Positions 36,190 through 48,165 of a DNA stretch of 64,000 nucleotides are shown here, in pieces. Origin of the DNA: Sinohyriopsis cumingii. Its lineage: Eukaryota; Mollusca; Bivalvia; Unionida; Unionidae. The notes beneath the pieces are model-generated. The model was not told the origin of the DNA. It worked only from the letters and a program-made list of their open reading frames with translations, and did not search any database. Position 1 is the first letter of the stretch, and every line of letters begins with the position of its first letter. Both the position numbers and the translations under genes were made by a program. The stretch is from NCBI GenBank assembly GCA_028554795.2, contig CM068825.1, forward strand, positions 158,415,053-158,479,052. Reading direction: 5' to 3'.

Positions 36190-36415
36190 CATTCTGTGGA
36201 GTTCTTGTTGGTGGGACTAGGACATTTAAATCATATACACCATTTCTCTATAGAAATTATTTCCATATTGTGGAATTCTTGTTGGTGGGACTGGAACATT
36301 TCAATCATATCAACAATTTCTCTATAAAAATTATTTCCATACTGTGGAATTTTTGTTGGTGGGACTGGGACATTTCAATCAAATGAACCATTTCTTTTAA
36401 AGTTATCCTCATATT
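36190..36415. repeat. 74-bp minisatellite, 3 copies
   Basis: TTCTTGTTGGTGGGACTGG, CATTTCAATCATAT and CCATTTCTCTATA.AAATTAT recur at 36203, 36277 and 36351. Confidence 0.93.
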
Positions 36416-36717
36416 GTCCTGGTCTAATGTCCCTGTCTCAAAATTTCTCACACTGAAGCACAAGGTATATGAATACTAGCCAACATGAATTTTTTTTTAA
36501 TCCGTTTCTTTGACAACACATACCATACAATTCCTACCTTTAACCTCAAAATGTCAGCAAAGTTCATCCAAGTAAATTGATACCTCATGATATGTTTATT
36601 ATTTCAGTCAATATACCCATATCATATTTTAATTTGCACTGAATCATGTAAAAATATAACAGGTCTTCAAAGATGAGCTTATTCCTTATGAAAGGCCTTA
36701 TCTGCAAAATGGAGCCT

Positions 36718-36960
36718 CTGCAAGCTAGGTCCAGTGGCATCCAATCAGAGGCCTCTCTTCAAACTAGGTCCAGTGGCATCCAGTGACAGAGACCTCCCTG
36801 CAATAGGTCCAGTGGCATCCAATGACAGAGACCTCTCTGCAAACTAGGTCCAGTGGTATCCAGTGACAGAGACCTCTCTGCAAACTAGGTCCAGTGGCAT
36901 CCAGTGACAGAGACCTCTCTGCAAACTAGGTCCAGTGGCATAAAAATGACAGAGACCTCT
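36718..36960. repeat. ~41-bp minisatellite, 6 copies
   Basis: CTCTGCAAACTAGGTCCAGT followed by GGCATCCAGTGACAGAGACCT repeats. Confidence 0.95.
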
Positions 36961-37039
36961 CATGATAATAATCTGCTAGTGGATAGGATCTATTGCTCAT
37001 GCCAATGTAATATTTTTAATGCTTTTACAATAAAATGTT

Positions 37040-37041
<2 letters not shown>

Positions 37042-37123
<82 letters not shown>
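37042..37123. repeat. (TA)n(GA)n compound microsatellite
   Basis: About 26 TA units pass directly into about 14 GA units, then a duplicated AGATAAACACCACAAGTAGA pair. Confidence 0.97.
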
Positions 37124-37124
<1 letters not shown>

Positions 37125-37231
37125 TAGATAAATAAACACCACAAGTAGAAATGTAAAGATAGATAGATAAACACCACAAGTAGAAATGTAAGTTTTAGCA
37201 ATATACACAGTGACTGATAATTAGCATCTAC

Positions 37232-37410
37232 CTTTAGCCACCTGGCAGATTACACCTGCTGTTTCCCATTGATGGCAGTCATGTTTCTTCCAGGGTGGGT
37301 GTTGGCAGTCTGCCAAACTATTCTCTGTTCCATTACACTCAGTCTCATCAAGCATTATGACCCCATTCCCATTACCAAATTGTGAAAGTGTTGTAGCTCG
37401 AATGGCCCCT
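37232..37410 (-). CDS. Exon 6: second half of SRCR domain 1
   Basis: 179 bp: one base, 59 codons, one base. It reads GAIRATTLSQFGNGNG, then VIMLDETECNGTENSLADC, then HDCHQWETAGVIC. The LD...C.G.E.SL..C........HDC....AGV.C pattern is the SRCR C-terminal half and supplies the remaining four cysteines, giving six in total (group A). The acceptor is AATTTCAG and the donor is GTAGAT. The final G joins CT of exon 7 to make Ala just before the LDLa cysteine. A (TA)n(GA)n microsatellite lies 0.1-0.2 kb downstream in the intron. Confidence 0.9.
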
Positions 37411-37443
37411 CTGAAATTATATTACTACATGTATATACATGTA

Positions 37444-39080
37444 CAGTGTGACCCCGCTATAATGTGCCCTGCAATAATGCAAATTCGGATATAACACAGT
37501 TGTGGTGGGGCTCCTGAAATGTCATATATTCATCTGCACATAAAAAATACACTGAAATAGTGTATAAAATAATTTATTATCATTTTGGAAAAGAGATTGT
37601 GTATGAATTTAAATATAATATGATCGTGGCATGGTTCCTGAAATTTTAAATACATGTACATGTATTTTTCTTGTACCCAGAAATATATTTTTTTAAAAGC
37701 ATATGAAATAGTGTATTTAAAAAAATGTATTATCATTTTGGGGAAGAGATCGTGTATGAATTCAAATATAATATGATCATGGCATGGTTCAAAATTTTTA
37801 AAATACATGTAGATGTATTTTTCTCGTACCCAGAAAAATATTTTTTTTTAAAGGACATGAAATGGTGTGTAAAATGTTTATTATCATTTGGGGGAACAGT
37901 TCACGTATGAATTCAAATATAATATGATTGTGGCATGGCTTCGAAATTTAATAATTTCACCAGGTTCAAGAAGTAATATGTCAAAATAAACATTATCGGA
38001 ATGTTACTTATTACTTATCCATCAGAAAAGCCAGTAAATCATCTTTGTGATTGTCTTCAATTAATTCTGTATACAACTGTTGCTCAATCAATAGCTGACA
38101 TGTGTTTCTTCTTTAACCGCGTACATAACCAAGCAGCAGACAATGCAATGGTTGATAATAGATTCTCACAATTTAAAAAACATCAAAATATGAAAGCTGC
38201 CAACATGTTTGCTGGGGCTTGGTGGTGTTATTAGATGTAATTAGTTTACCAGTAAGTAATGTCCACTTTTTTATTAGCTGGAAATTGAAAGGGTACAAAA
38301 TTGTACATGCATTTAGCTTTAAAATCATTATAAAGTATTTTTCACATGTTTCTTTTGATATTCACAAAATCTTAAGTAAAAGTTATATGCATGCTAAAAG
38401 CATGTGTTGATTGTTAATTATTCTTGCTGTAGTTGTTCAAATGAATAGGCGTACAAGTGTTAATTATTGGGAATTTACAATGGATAAAGGTCCATGAAAA
38501 TGCATATGATAAAATTTTAGTAGTATGAAATTTGTACAGACACAGTTCATAGACTCTTGAACGTAATGAACTGTACATGTGTTTCATCTTTCTCAACCTA
38601 ATTTTGCTGTTAATTTTTCCCACTGAATTCAGACACATAATATTCTGTGACAAAGTTACTGAATAGTTTAAATATGTATGCAATTTCTGCAATGGAATTA
38701 CATGGATTAAATTCATGCCATGATGGTATGATATCAGACAGTAAGTAAACAGTATTAATACTCTGTTCATCCTATATATTAGATGTTGAATTCAGACACA
38801 ATGATCTGTGACAAAATTATTGAATATTTAAAATATGTGTACAATTTTTCAATGGAATTGCATGCATTATGGATGAATTGCATGCCATGACGGCATAAGA
38901 GTAAACGGTGTTGATACCCTATTCATGATATACATTAGACATGAATAAATGTATATGTGCCAATTTGTTGTTCTCTGATAAAAGTAAAATACTGCAAAGA
39001 CCCCACATTAACATGACCCTGCTATTAATGCGATACAATTTTTTGGACCCCAATAATTGCATTATTGTGGGGTTCCACTG
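37444..39080. mobile_element. Pogo/Tigger-like TIR element, non-autonomous
   Basis: The left end CAGTGTGACCCCGCTATAAT and the right end (reverse complement) CAGTGGAACCCCACAATAAT match at about 17 of 21 positions, and both ends are flanked by TA (37442-37443 and 39081-39082), the mariner/pogo target. The CAGTG.(A/G)ACCCCGCTATAA ends are typical of pogo/Tigger elements. Inside there is no DDE transposase, but a ~160-bp internal segment (TTATCATTTTGG..GAAGAGAT, ATGATC.TGGCATGGTTC) is present three times at 37.56-37.96 kb. Confidence 0.72.
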
Positions 39081-39105
39081 TATCTGCTGCAATAAGTGAC
39101 AAAAA

Positions 39106-39462
39106 TTTGCCTCATATTTTACAATGTGAATTGTACCTAAATATCTTTATATTAATTTGCCTCATATTTTACAATGTGAATTGTACCTAAATATCCTTAT
39201 ATTAATTTGCCTCATATTTTACAATGTGAATTGTACCTAAATATCCTTATCCTTATCTTAATTTGCCTCATATTTTACAGTGTGAAATGTACCTAAATAT
39301 CCTTATATTAATTTGCCTCATATTTGACAATGTGAATTGTACCTAAATATCCTTATATTAATTTGCTTCATATTTTACAGTGTGAATTGTACCTAAATAT
39401 CCTTATATTAATTTGCCTCATATTTTACAGTGTGAATTGTACCTAAATATCCTTATATTATT
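39106..39462. repeat. ~50-bp minisatellite, 7 copies
   Basis: TTAATTTGCCTCATATTTTA, then CAATGTGAATTGTACCTAAATATCCTTATA recurs every ~50 bp. It starts just outside the right end of the pogo-like element. Confidence 0.94.
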
Positions 39463-39715
39463 AAGATCTGAAGCAAATATGGCTATTTTTACAATGTGGT
39501 TACTTTTTACATTCACAACATCAAATGAGTAAGGATTCATAACATTTTTTTAGTAAACATTATGAAGAATATTATATTTTACTTTCCTTTATCTAATTAT
39601 ACATCTCATTTTTAAATTATTACAAAGAAAATCAAATGTTTAATTGTTTTTGATTCAAAATGCCTTAAATATTACACTTTTCTGAAACAAAATTATCAAG
39701 AAGTCTTGTTCGCTT

Positions 39716-40410
39716 TCATGAAACATAAATAGCCCACTTGGAACATGAAATATAAATAGCCCACTTGAAACATGAAATATAAATAGCCCACTTGAAACAT
39801 GAAATATAAATAGCCCACTTGAAACATGAAATATAAATAGCCCACTTGGAACATGAAATATAAATAGCCCACTTGAAACATGAAATATAAATAGCCCACT
39901 TGAAATATGAAATATAAATAGACCACTTGAAATATGAAATATAAATAGACCACTTGAAACATGAAATATAAATAGCCCACTTGAAATATGAAATATAAAT
40001 AGCCCACATGGAACATGAAATATAAATAGCCCACTTGAAATATGAAATATAAATAACCCACTTGGAACATGAAATATAAATAGCCCACTTGAATATGAAA
40101 TATAAACAGACCACTTGAAATATGAAATATAAATAGCCCACTTGAAATATGAAATATAAATAGACCACTTGAAACATGACATATAAATAGCCCACTTGAA
40201 ACATGAAATATAAATAGCCCACTTGAAATATGAAATATAAATAGCCCACTTAGAACATGAAACATAAATAGCCCACTTGAAACATGAAATATAAATAGCC
40301 CACTTGAAATATGAAATATAAATAGCTCACTTGGAACATGAAACAAAAATAGCCCCCTTGAAACATGAAATATAAATAGCCCACTTGAAATATGAAATAT
40401 AAATAGCCCA
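39716..40410. repeat. 27-bp minisatellite, about 25 copies
   Basis: AAATATAAATAGCCCACTTG followed by AAACATG repeats every 27 bp. Since 27 is a multiple of 3, all minus frames stay open (ORFs of 175-216 codons), but these are artefacts of the repeat. Confidence 0.97.
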
Positions 40411-40800
40411 CTTAACAGAGGATTAATGGAGAGGGAAAATAGAAATGAGATTGTTCTGTGTCTCCCTCATGCTTATTCATTGGTAGATATTTAAAATGGG
40501 TCATTGTTTCCCATTTGGTATCTTTTACAAGGTTGTTCCTGTTTCTCAGACCTTTCCAGGTTCTGGGACTTTGAGATATGTCTCTTTCGTGGCATATTGT
40601 GATATAAAATTGACTCTGTAATGAGTTTCCAGGAAAGCTGACAGGGAAATATGCATCTCCTTTTGTTAAGTGAAGATTAATAAACACAGCCATGGCACTT
40701 AGTGAGTGTTAAGGTTCCCTGTTAGCACAGAGACATCATAGACCTGCTCCCAAGCAAAAGTGACAACAGGGTTCTTGATGAATGTGTTGAGGAAATTCAG
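40411..40800. other. Intron 5, nothing recognised
   Basis: Unique sequence; a 93-codon minus ORF (40412-40693) has no recognisable domain. Confidence 0.5.
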
Positions 40801-41055
40801 ATTTAAAAAAAAACAGCCCCGAAACCAGGCTATGTTCCGATTTCAGAAAAACAACATAAAAAATAAGCTACATTCAGATTTCTGAAAAAAAAAAAAAACA
40901 AAACCAGGCTATGTTCAGATTTCTGAAAAACAACACAAAAAACAAGCTACGTTCAGATTTCTGAAAAAAACAGCTCAAAAACCAAGCTATGATCAGATAT
41001 CTGAAAAAAAAACAGCACAAAAACCAGGCCAAACATAGATGCTGAAAAAGAGTAT
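40801..41055. repeat. ~45-bp A-rich tandem repeat, about 6 copies
   Basis: CAAAAACCAGGCTATGTTCA followed by GATTTCTGAAAAAAACAG recurs with variable A runs. Confidence 0.88.
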
Positions 41056-41705
41056 GGAAATCAAGGTGCACATGGATGTTATTTGAGCTGGATACCAAAA
41101 ACACATTTTTTGTAACTGAAGTGTACTGTGGTATTGAATTGGTGACAAATGCAACTCATTTTGTGTAAAAGTGTTGGAATTATTTTATTGTGAAAAATTA
41201 AAACATAATTTTAGCCAGCAGAATGTTGGTCCCTTCAGTAATAGTTCTCTTACACAGATAAAACTAAAATGAATTCAGTTACATATAAAGTTATGTAATG
41301 CAGTTGACAGATGACCATATTTGTGCCAGTGAGTTGGTAAACAATATATATTGAAATCAATAGCTAACAGCAGAGTGAGGCTGTCCAATGAAATGCATGC
41401 AATATTAGTTTCCTTCACTGCTGAGCTTGCTAAGGAAGACAAATTGTCCCAGAACTGAAAAGACACAAGAGTTCAAAGTTCATTAAACTCTAAAAACTTA
41501 GAACATCTTACTCTTTAGATTGTTTTAAAATACAAATACACTATTTGTCAAGTATATCAAGACCTGAAAATTATCCATTTTCAAGGTAAAGCTTGCAGCG
41601 TTGTCTGCAAAATTCCTAAACAAAAAAGACTTTTCAATTAAATGTTATTATCTTCCCCCAAATTGTGAATAGTGTTATTGACCACAACTCTGGTTAATGC
41701 CTGAC

Positions 41706-41862
41706 CTGTCATAACCTAACATTCTGCACACCACATTGGCATCCTGAATGTCCCATTTATCATCACACACCACTCCCCATTCTCCAAGGTATTTGATCTC
41801 CACTCGTCCTGAATTCTCTTCATCCCCATCTGCCAGCCGCACCTCTATTGGGGCTTCATGAC
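41706..41862 (-). CDS. Exon 5: first half of SRCR domain 1
   Basis: 157 bp: two bases, 51 codons, two bases. It begins [12 protein letters not shown], then [19 protein letters not shown], then [12 protein letters not shown]. The RL..G....GRVE....G.WG.VCDD.W motif and the VVCR.LGY ending are diagnostic of the N-terminal half of an SRCR domain, with two of its six cysteines. The acceptor is AATTGTAG and the donor is GTCAGG, a non-ideal +3 base. The AG left at the end joins A of exon 6 to give Arg. Confidence 0.9.
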
Positions 41863-42484
41863 CTACAATTTGATAGGCTTTATTAAAATCTCAAATTTTA
41901 CAGGGACAAATCATGGTCATTTGTTTTGTATGATATGTGTGATTTGTGATATACCTTGTTTAAGGTAACTTCTCCAAGACATAGGTATTATAGGAGTAGG
42001 ATGACAAGAGACCCAAGTGTGCCTGATATCACCCACCTGACATGGATTGGACTAAAAGACAATAGCAATAGGGTAGGTGCCATAGGTTTGAAAGACAGTA
42101 TAATTTCAAGATATTTGGTTGCAGTTGGTGGTATCTGTCATGTAGCTGTTTCTACTTTAAGTATCTTCAGATGGACACTATCCTAGAAAAAATGGGCATG
42201 TACAAATATGCCAAGAAAATCAAACCAATACTAAAGGAGCCATACCAGACATAATTTTATCCTGAAAAGATTTCTAAAAAGCCTGCTAAAAATTAGCTCA
42301 GGTGTTCTGAAGAAGTTGAGAATTTCTTTTCCATATGGTTGCTATGGAGACACATCATTTGTAGAAAACCTAAACAAGACTTGGAATGAGGAATGAGTTT
42401 GACTGAAATTGACCCATCACATTTTGAGAAGTTTAAAATAGCAAATATTGGTGGATAACAAATAATGGATGATGCATGTCAGAT

Positions 42485-42630
42485 ACATGTATGTATGTAT
42501 GTTTGTATGTATGTATGTATGTATGTATGTATGTATGTATGTATGTATGTGTGTCTATGTATGTATGTATGTATGTATGTATGTACGTATGTATGTATGT
42601 ATGTATGCATGTATGTATGTATGTATGTAC
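42485..42630. repeat. (TATG)n microsatellite at the 3' end of a SINE
   Basis: About 35 TATG units with rare variants. It directly abuts the 3' end of the minus-strand SINE at 42636-42920, so it is probably the expanded SINE tail. Confidence 0.95.
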
Positions 42631-42635
42631 ATATG

Positions 42636-42920
42636 ATTTGGATTTTTAACGTAGCTTTAACGATATTTCAGTCTTATCACTATGATGTCTGCAGTGTGGC
42701 AGTTTATAGTGATGTCCAGCATTGGGGCATCATGCTGCAGTCACATTATCCTGACACCAGGCTGACCAGACTTAACAATAACCTCTTAATGCTGAGCACC
42801 AAGCAAGGCAGCTGTTAGTACCATTTTTAAAAGTCTTTGGTATGACTCGGCTGGGGATCGAAACCATGACCTCCTGCATCCAAGGTGGATGCTCTAACCA
42901 CTAGGTCACCGGATCGGTCT
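42636..42920 (-). mobile_element. tRNA-derived SINE, copy 1
   Basis: The minus strand begins with a tRNA-like head: GACCTAGTGGTTAGAGCATC (box A type) and GGTTTCGATCCCCAGCC (box B). The body contains TGCCACACTGCAGACATCAT and AAAAATCCAAATCA. Copies 2 and 3 at 43229 and 44612 share head and body. Confidence 0.82.
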
Positions 42921-43228
42921 TGTCAGATGCAAGGCCATACAATAAACTTACTTGTCCTTACTTTAGCCAGTTGAGCTAAATTTGGGTGTAGATGGGTCAC
43001 AGTGAGAATGTCTTGTCTATAAATGGAGATAACACCAAACAGCTAAACTAGGAATTTCAAACTGTTATCAAAGAGGACTAAATTCATGTATGCATAGTAG
43101 ATCATAAAAGATTATCAATATTCACTTGACATCAATGACATTTATGTCAATAGCATGTTTGTAAAATGTCATTTTTCTCCAAACCAAACAAAATCACGTG
43201 AATAAACAATATTGTTGGATGTGTGCAT

Positions 43229-43500
43229 GTGTAGCTTTAAAAGTGTTAGTCGTATCACTAGGATGTCTGCAGTGTGGCAGTTTATAGTGATGTCTAGCAC
43301 TGGGCATCATGCTGCAGACATGTAGCAATCATGTCCCACCCAGTCACATTATCCTGACACCAGGCCAACCAGTCCTATACACTAACCTCTTAATGCTGCT
43401 AATACCTTTATATAAATCTTTACTATGACTCAGCTGGGGTTTGAACCCACAATCTGCAACATCCAAGGTGGATGCTCTAACCACTTATGCCACCAGTGCA
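43229..43500 (-). mobile_element. tRNA-derived SINE, copy 2
   Basis: Minus-strand head GTGGTTAGAGCATCCACCTT and box B GGGTTCAAACCCCAGC, with the same CTGCAGACATCCTAGTGATA-type body. The short TGTGTGCATGTG run next to it corresponds to the tail. Confidence 0.78.
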
Positions 43501-44586
43501 GTCACATTAGTTTTGGTGTACATTTACACAAAATGTATCACAAGAAAATTTGTCTTATGCTGAAAAACTGAGACAAATACAAAATATCTTACACAGGAAA
43601 ACATTTTTGGTCATTACCATTATCAAATCAAAAGTATACCTGACAGCATGGTTTTCACAGTCTATATAATATTCAGTACATTTATACATTTAAGAAAGGA
43701 TCCAAGTTATATGTGAAGGAAAGTTGTCTTGCTGGTTAAAATATGCTGTAATGCAGCTAAGGATGCCTTAAGGCTTTAACGTCAACCTTTGACTTCTCAA
43801 ACTGGATGCTTGGCACTATTGCCAATAACCAAGATGTTATGAAACCTTATAGGTTCTGGAAGTTTCTTATATGTTAGAACCATTGATATAATAGGTATCA
43901 AAAACACTTTCCCAAATTATGATCTCCAACCATTTTTTAATCACATTATTGGTATGAGGAAGTGTTGAGGAGATTCTTGAAGCTACATTAATTATCTAAA
44001 TATGCAGTTCAGTTGGTGGTGTAATTTCAAGCCTGCTGGTTATATATTTATGATGAAAAAGGACATTTTTAACATAAATTAAATATCTCTGAGAATGCTT
44101 ACATGATCAAGCAGTTTATGATCCAAGAATCCGCTGAGTACATTACCTAGTCACATTAATGTTACAATAATTTGTATGATGAGGAAATATATAAGCATCC
44201 AACCTCTACCATGGTTATCCTTTGGGAAATATTAAGACTTGTCAGATCAGCATGTGAGAAATAAAAAGACTTTCCTAACATGAGGCAGCATACTAGGGAC
44301 AAGCTAGTGACACATACGGTACACCATATGGCTTTACACTAAAGGTAATGAGAAAAGAGGGATCTTTCCTTACAGAAGAAAGATTTTCAGGCAACCACAG
44401 CAAAAGCTATAAATCTAAACCCCATGATGAGGTTATTCTGTTGTTAATGGGCTCTGGTTATTGTCTAGGCAAAGGACCCACCCAATTAAGATGCCTTCTC
44501 TGCAATGCAAAATCATGATGGTAGAGCTTGAGAAGGTTGACTGTGCATTCCAACCAACAGCCTGAAAATGTCTCAAATCAAAACAG
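43501..44586. other. Intron 4, nothing recognised
   Basis: Unique sequence between two SINE copies; no coding motif. Confidence 0.5.
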
Positions 44587-44880
44587 TGTGTGTGTGTGTG
44601 TATGTGTGTGTGATTTGGATTTTTAACATAGCTTTGACAATTTTTCAGTCATATCGCTATGATGTCTGCAGTGTGGCAGTTTATCCCGATGTCATACACT
44701 GGGGCATCATGCCACAGACATGTAGTATCATGTCCCAACCAGTCACATTATCCTAACACCTGGCCAACCATTTCAAACACTTATCATCTTAATACTGTGT
44801 GTCTAGCAAGTACCATTTTTATAAGTCTTTGGTATGACTTGGTTGGAGTTCGAACCCACAACCTCCAGTGTCCGCAAAAC
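44587..44880 (-). mobile_element. tRNA-derived SINE, copy 3, with (TG)n tail
   Basis: The minus strand has box B GGGTTCGAACTCCAACC and the shared body, but box A is replaced by unrelated sequence, so the head is truncated. The (TG)n at 44587-44612 is the tail. Confidence 0.75.
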
Positions 44881-46620
44881 ATTGCACTTGAAAGTGGGGC
44901 TAACAGAGATGGCTTAAATTTTATTAACAGAAATTTTTATGAGGCATATCTGATCCTGTGGGATGTCAGAGTATGCTGAGTGAATTAATCACTGAAGCCA
45001 AGAGGCCAGGGCTTAAAAGTTATGTCTTGCTTCCCTACCTTCTCAGGGAGGAAGAGTTATTGGGCCACACTAATGCTTTCTGTGAAGGTGAATACAAAAG
45101 CTATTAATAAACATGTTTTATATGATTGTAGCTTCTTTAATGTTCTCTATAATGGTTTGAGAAGTTCCATCTGGGAAACAAGTAAAGTAACCAGGGTTGA
45201 TTCAGAGTAAAGCACCAAGTCCAAAAGATCCTTACTGTAACCTTTATCCTTTATCCCATAGTTTAAATGTGTCTGAAATCATTGAATGGTAACCCATGAT
45301 TGTATCTGGAACTAACTTAAATAGCCAGATGTGGAAGATGACCAATTGTGGAATTGAGGCTCACAAGGGAACAATGTTGTTTATCTGCACCAGGCAGTAA
45401 AGACATGCCACTTTCCCACACAGGCCTTAAAAAGTGGAAAGCATTCTACATCATTCAAATATCTCCAGAAATGAAACATTCTGGCATGAGACAGTGATGG
45501 AAAACCTTTAACTGCAGCTGTTTGTGCAGGTTGGAAATTGTCGTGATTTTCCTAGGAATATCTACTATTAGACTGAATCAATCGGACTGAGGCCCTGTGC
45601 CATCTGAAATGAGCAACCAAAATTATTCTACAAGTCTTAACCCTTATCTTTTGAATGACTCTCAAAATCAGAACAGATGGAGTGAAGGTGTATCCACAAA
45701 TTCATTCCCAAATGACTGAAAGAGTATCAACTTCCCAGACATCTGGTTCTGTAAACAATGAATGCCTGTGGTTTCAAATGGTCTCCAAAAGATCTATTCT
45801 TGGGCAACCACAAAAATCTGATAAAAGATTGAGAAATGAAAAGATGGGCCTTCACTAATAATGTCAATAAGAACACCAAGCTGGCCTAGGATATGTCTTG
45901 TCTGGAGGGTGATGTGCTACTGGAAACACTAGCACAGAAAGTCACACACCAGCAGCAAATATCTGATGACTTGTTCCTCTCTTGTTTGAGGAGATATTTT
46001 ACCACCATCAAGTTGCCATATATGTAAATTCAATGAAAGGTTGACAAGAGTAGAGACCACTCAGTGTAATGAGTCTGCCTTGTCCATTTTAAGACTGAGC
46101 ATGTCTTCTCAGGACAGTGATGTAGAACTGGAGGCATTAGTTCAGGAAGTCCCAGACCAAAATGCATATGTCTGGTGACTTGGTTCTCTCTTGTCTGAGG
46201 GTGTACACCACCAATTAGTTGTCATGGATGTTATGAGTGTCACTTTTAACAAAGAAGATCCTTCCAATTATAGGCACAATTATGGCCTCCAGTTGCTGCT
46301 ACTTTTAATGTACATGATATCCAATAACAGTGCTCCTGAATATTTACAATCACTATTCCAGTATAGGCTGCCTGGCAATACTCCCCACCTGCAATCCATG
46401 TCTACCAAACAGTATAAAATTCCCAAACCAAATATGGGATTATTTAAAAAAAAGTTTCCAATACTCTGGAACTTTGCTCTGGAATATTACTCTAGTTGAG
46501 ATTAGAAATGCCCACTCTATTTCCTTCTTCCAAACCCAATATATCCAGTGGCTTCAGAGATGCAGCTAAAATAAATAAATAAGACAAAAGGAAGGCCATC
46601 ATACAAACTGTAACCTCCAT
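44881..46620. other. Intron 4 segment, probably downstream part of a DIRS-like relic
   Basis: Less AT-rich than flanks. Two diverged ~200-bp tandem segments (near 45890 and 46090) share CACTAG/GCATTAG..GAAGTC.CA, TCTG.TGACTTG.TCTCTCTTGT and CACCACCA. It lies on the 3' side of the reverse-transcriptase fragment, where RNase H and recombinase would be expected, but neither is readable. Confidence 0.35.
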
Positions 46621-47170
46621 TTAGATGTTCTCTAAACTGATTCCTGTCATCAGTCTTTTCCTGTGTACTGATTGTAGGAAACCCTGTCTCTTAGTGGAGA
46701 CAAGAGTCTGACAGTGGGTGTATGAATAGGCAGTCAAGGTGAAGCAGATCTTGGACTGCACTGATTCCCTTGAATAAATCCACTTCCAGTTGGAAACTGA
46801 CTCTGGAAACTTGACATGCAATGCAATGTGCTTGGATGGAAGCAAATTTGATTGAGATGACTCAAAAACAAATGAAATGCTTGGTGGGAGAGACATCTGA
46901 CTTCACCTGTTCACCAGAATGCTAAAGGACATAGATGTGACAAAAGGTTGTTCATATCCTTAACTTGAATCACATTAATGCTGTTTTTGCAGGATTCATC
47001 CAGATATGCCACATTCTCTGCTGATGAGGTCAACCTGAATAGGATGATGACACAATCGATGGTCTTCTTGAAAAATCCAAGGGTTGATATTGTGAGTCCA
47101 AATGGGAGTGCACATACTAGGTACACAGTCCCTTGTAATGTGTGGGACCTGAGCAAATAAGCTTGTCAAG
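46621..47170 (-). pseudogene. Relic DIRS-like retroelement reverse transcriptase
   Basis: The minus strand reads LQGTVYLVCALPFGLTIST, then ENVAYLDESCK, then after a break SQSNLLPSKHIALHV. ALPFGL..(S/A)P.VF followed by the YLDD-type motif (here YLDE) and S.LLPS..I.FLG is the DIRS/tyrosine-recombinase retroelement reverse transcriptase pattern. The changed active site (YLDE), stops and frame breaks show it is dead. Confidence 0.72.
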
Positions 47171-47834
47171 CTTTTTCCTGCCCTCAATTGAACGGTCATC
47201 CTTTTCCAGTAAACCTATTGTGTATAACATACCAAGTGCAAAGGATGACCAGAGGGTAAAGTGTTACCTGCTCAAAGGATAAACCATGAACAGTAAATCA
47301 GTCATTAAAAGTGACAGACCCTCAACCAGCATGGTTTGCATTATAGGCTCAACTGGATGGCCATGTGAACAGACTGTTGAATGGATCCCATAACAGAACA
47401 TATAAGATGGGACAATGAGTCAGTTTATGGCCCAACTTTTAATGACTGACCTCTGGTCAATAGAAGTGATGGACAGCTAGTCAATCAGCAGGATGGGCTG
47501 CTTGGAAGTCAGGATGGCAAGACATGTGGTCAGCTGGTTGTAAACACCACTGAGGTCAGAACAAAACTCCATGTGCCCTGGCTTACATGACAATCTGATC
47601 TGACTAAGGCATGCTGGAGGACTTACCGAAACAAGGTGGCCAAACAATTGGAGCAAACTCTCCTGTCATGTCTGATTTTATCACAGAATGGCAAGAGTTG
47701 AGTCAATGGATAAAGTCTCTAGAAGCCAGCATCTTCGATGTCACATGTATCAGTGGTTTCATCTGTAACTCGATCAGATGGCAGAAGTGCAGCTGTATTA
47801 AAGGAATTGCCTTCTTCCAGTTCTAGCTGCCTTG
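47171..47834. other. Possible upstream part of the DIRS-like relic
   Basis: Base composition matches the reverse-transcriptase segment and it lies on its 5' side (minus strand), but I could not identify gag or the N-terminal reverse-transcriptase motifs. Confidence 0.35.
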
Positions 47835-48165
47835 AAGAAATGGTAACCAATGGGATGGTCTGAGGTATCTTGGTTGGGTCATTGAGGCATTCCATACTGA
47901 AGAAATGGAAACCAATTGTTCAGTCTGAGGTATCTTGCTTGGATCATTGAGGCATTCCATACTGAAGAAATGGAAACCAATTGTACGGTCTGAGAAACTT
48001 GGTTGGATCATTGAGGCATTCCATACTGAAGAAATGGAAACCAATTGTACAGTCTGAGGAATCTTGATTGGGTCCTTGAGGCATTCCATACTGAAGAAAT
48101 GGAAACCAAATGTACAGTCTGATGAATCTTGGTTGGGTCATTGAGGCATTCCATACTGGTTCCTG
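47835..48165. repeat. ~65-bp minisatellite, 5 copies, within the DIRS-like region
   Basis: ATTGAGGCATTCCATACTGA, then AGAAATGGAAACCAATTGTA, then CAGTCTGAGGAATCTTGGTTGGGTC recurs at about 64-65 bp. The minus frame reads VSISSVWNASMTQP-type units. Confidence 0.93.

Noticed and set aside
38001-38234. Plus-strand ORF inside the pogo-like element as a transposase remnant
   Set aside because: No DDE or helix-turn-helix motif can be read, so it is not called as a transposase.
39655-40346. Minus-strand ORFs of 175-216 codons with IFHVSSGLF repeats
   Set aside because: The 27-bp period is divisible by 3; all three frames are open at once and nothing outside the array is conserved.
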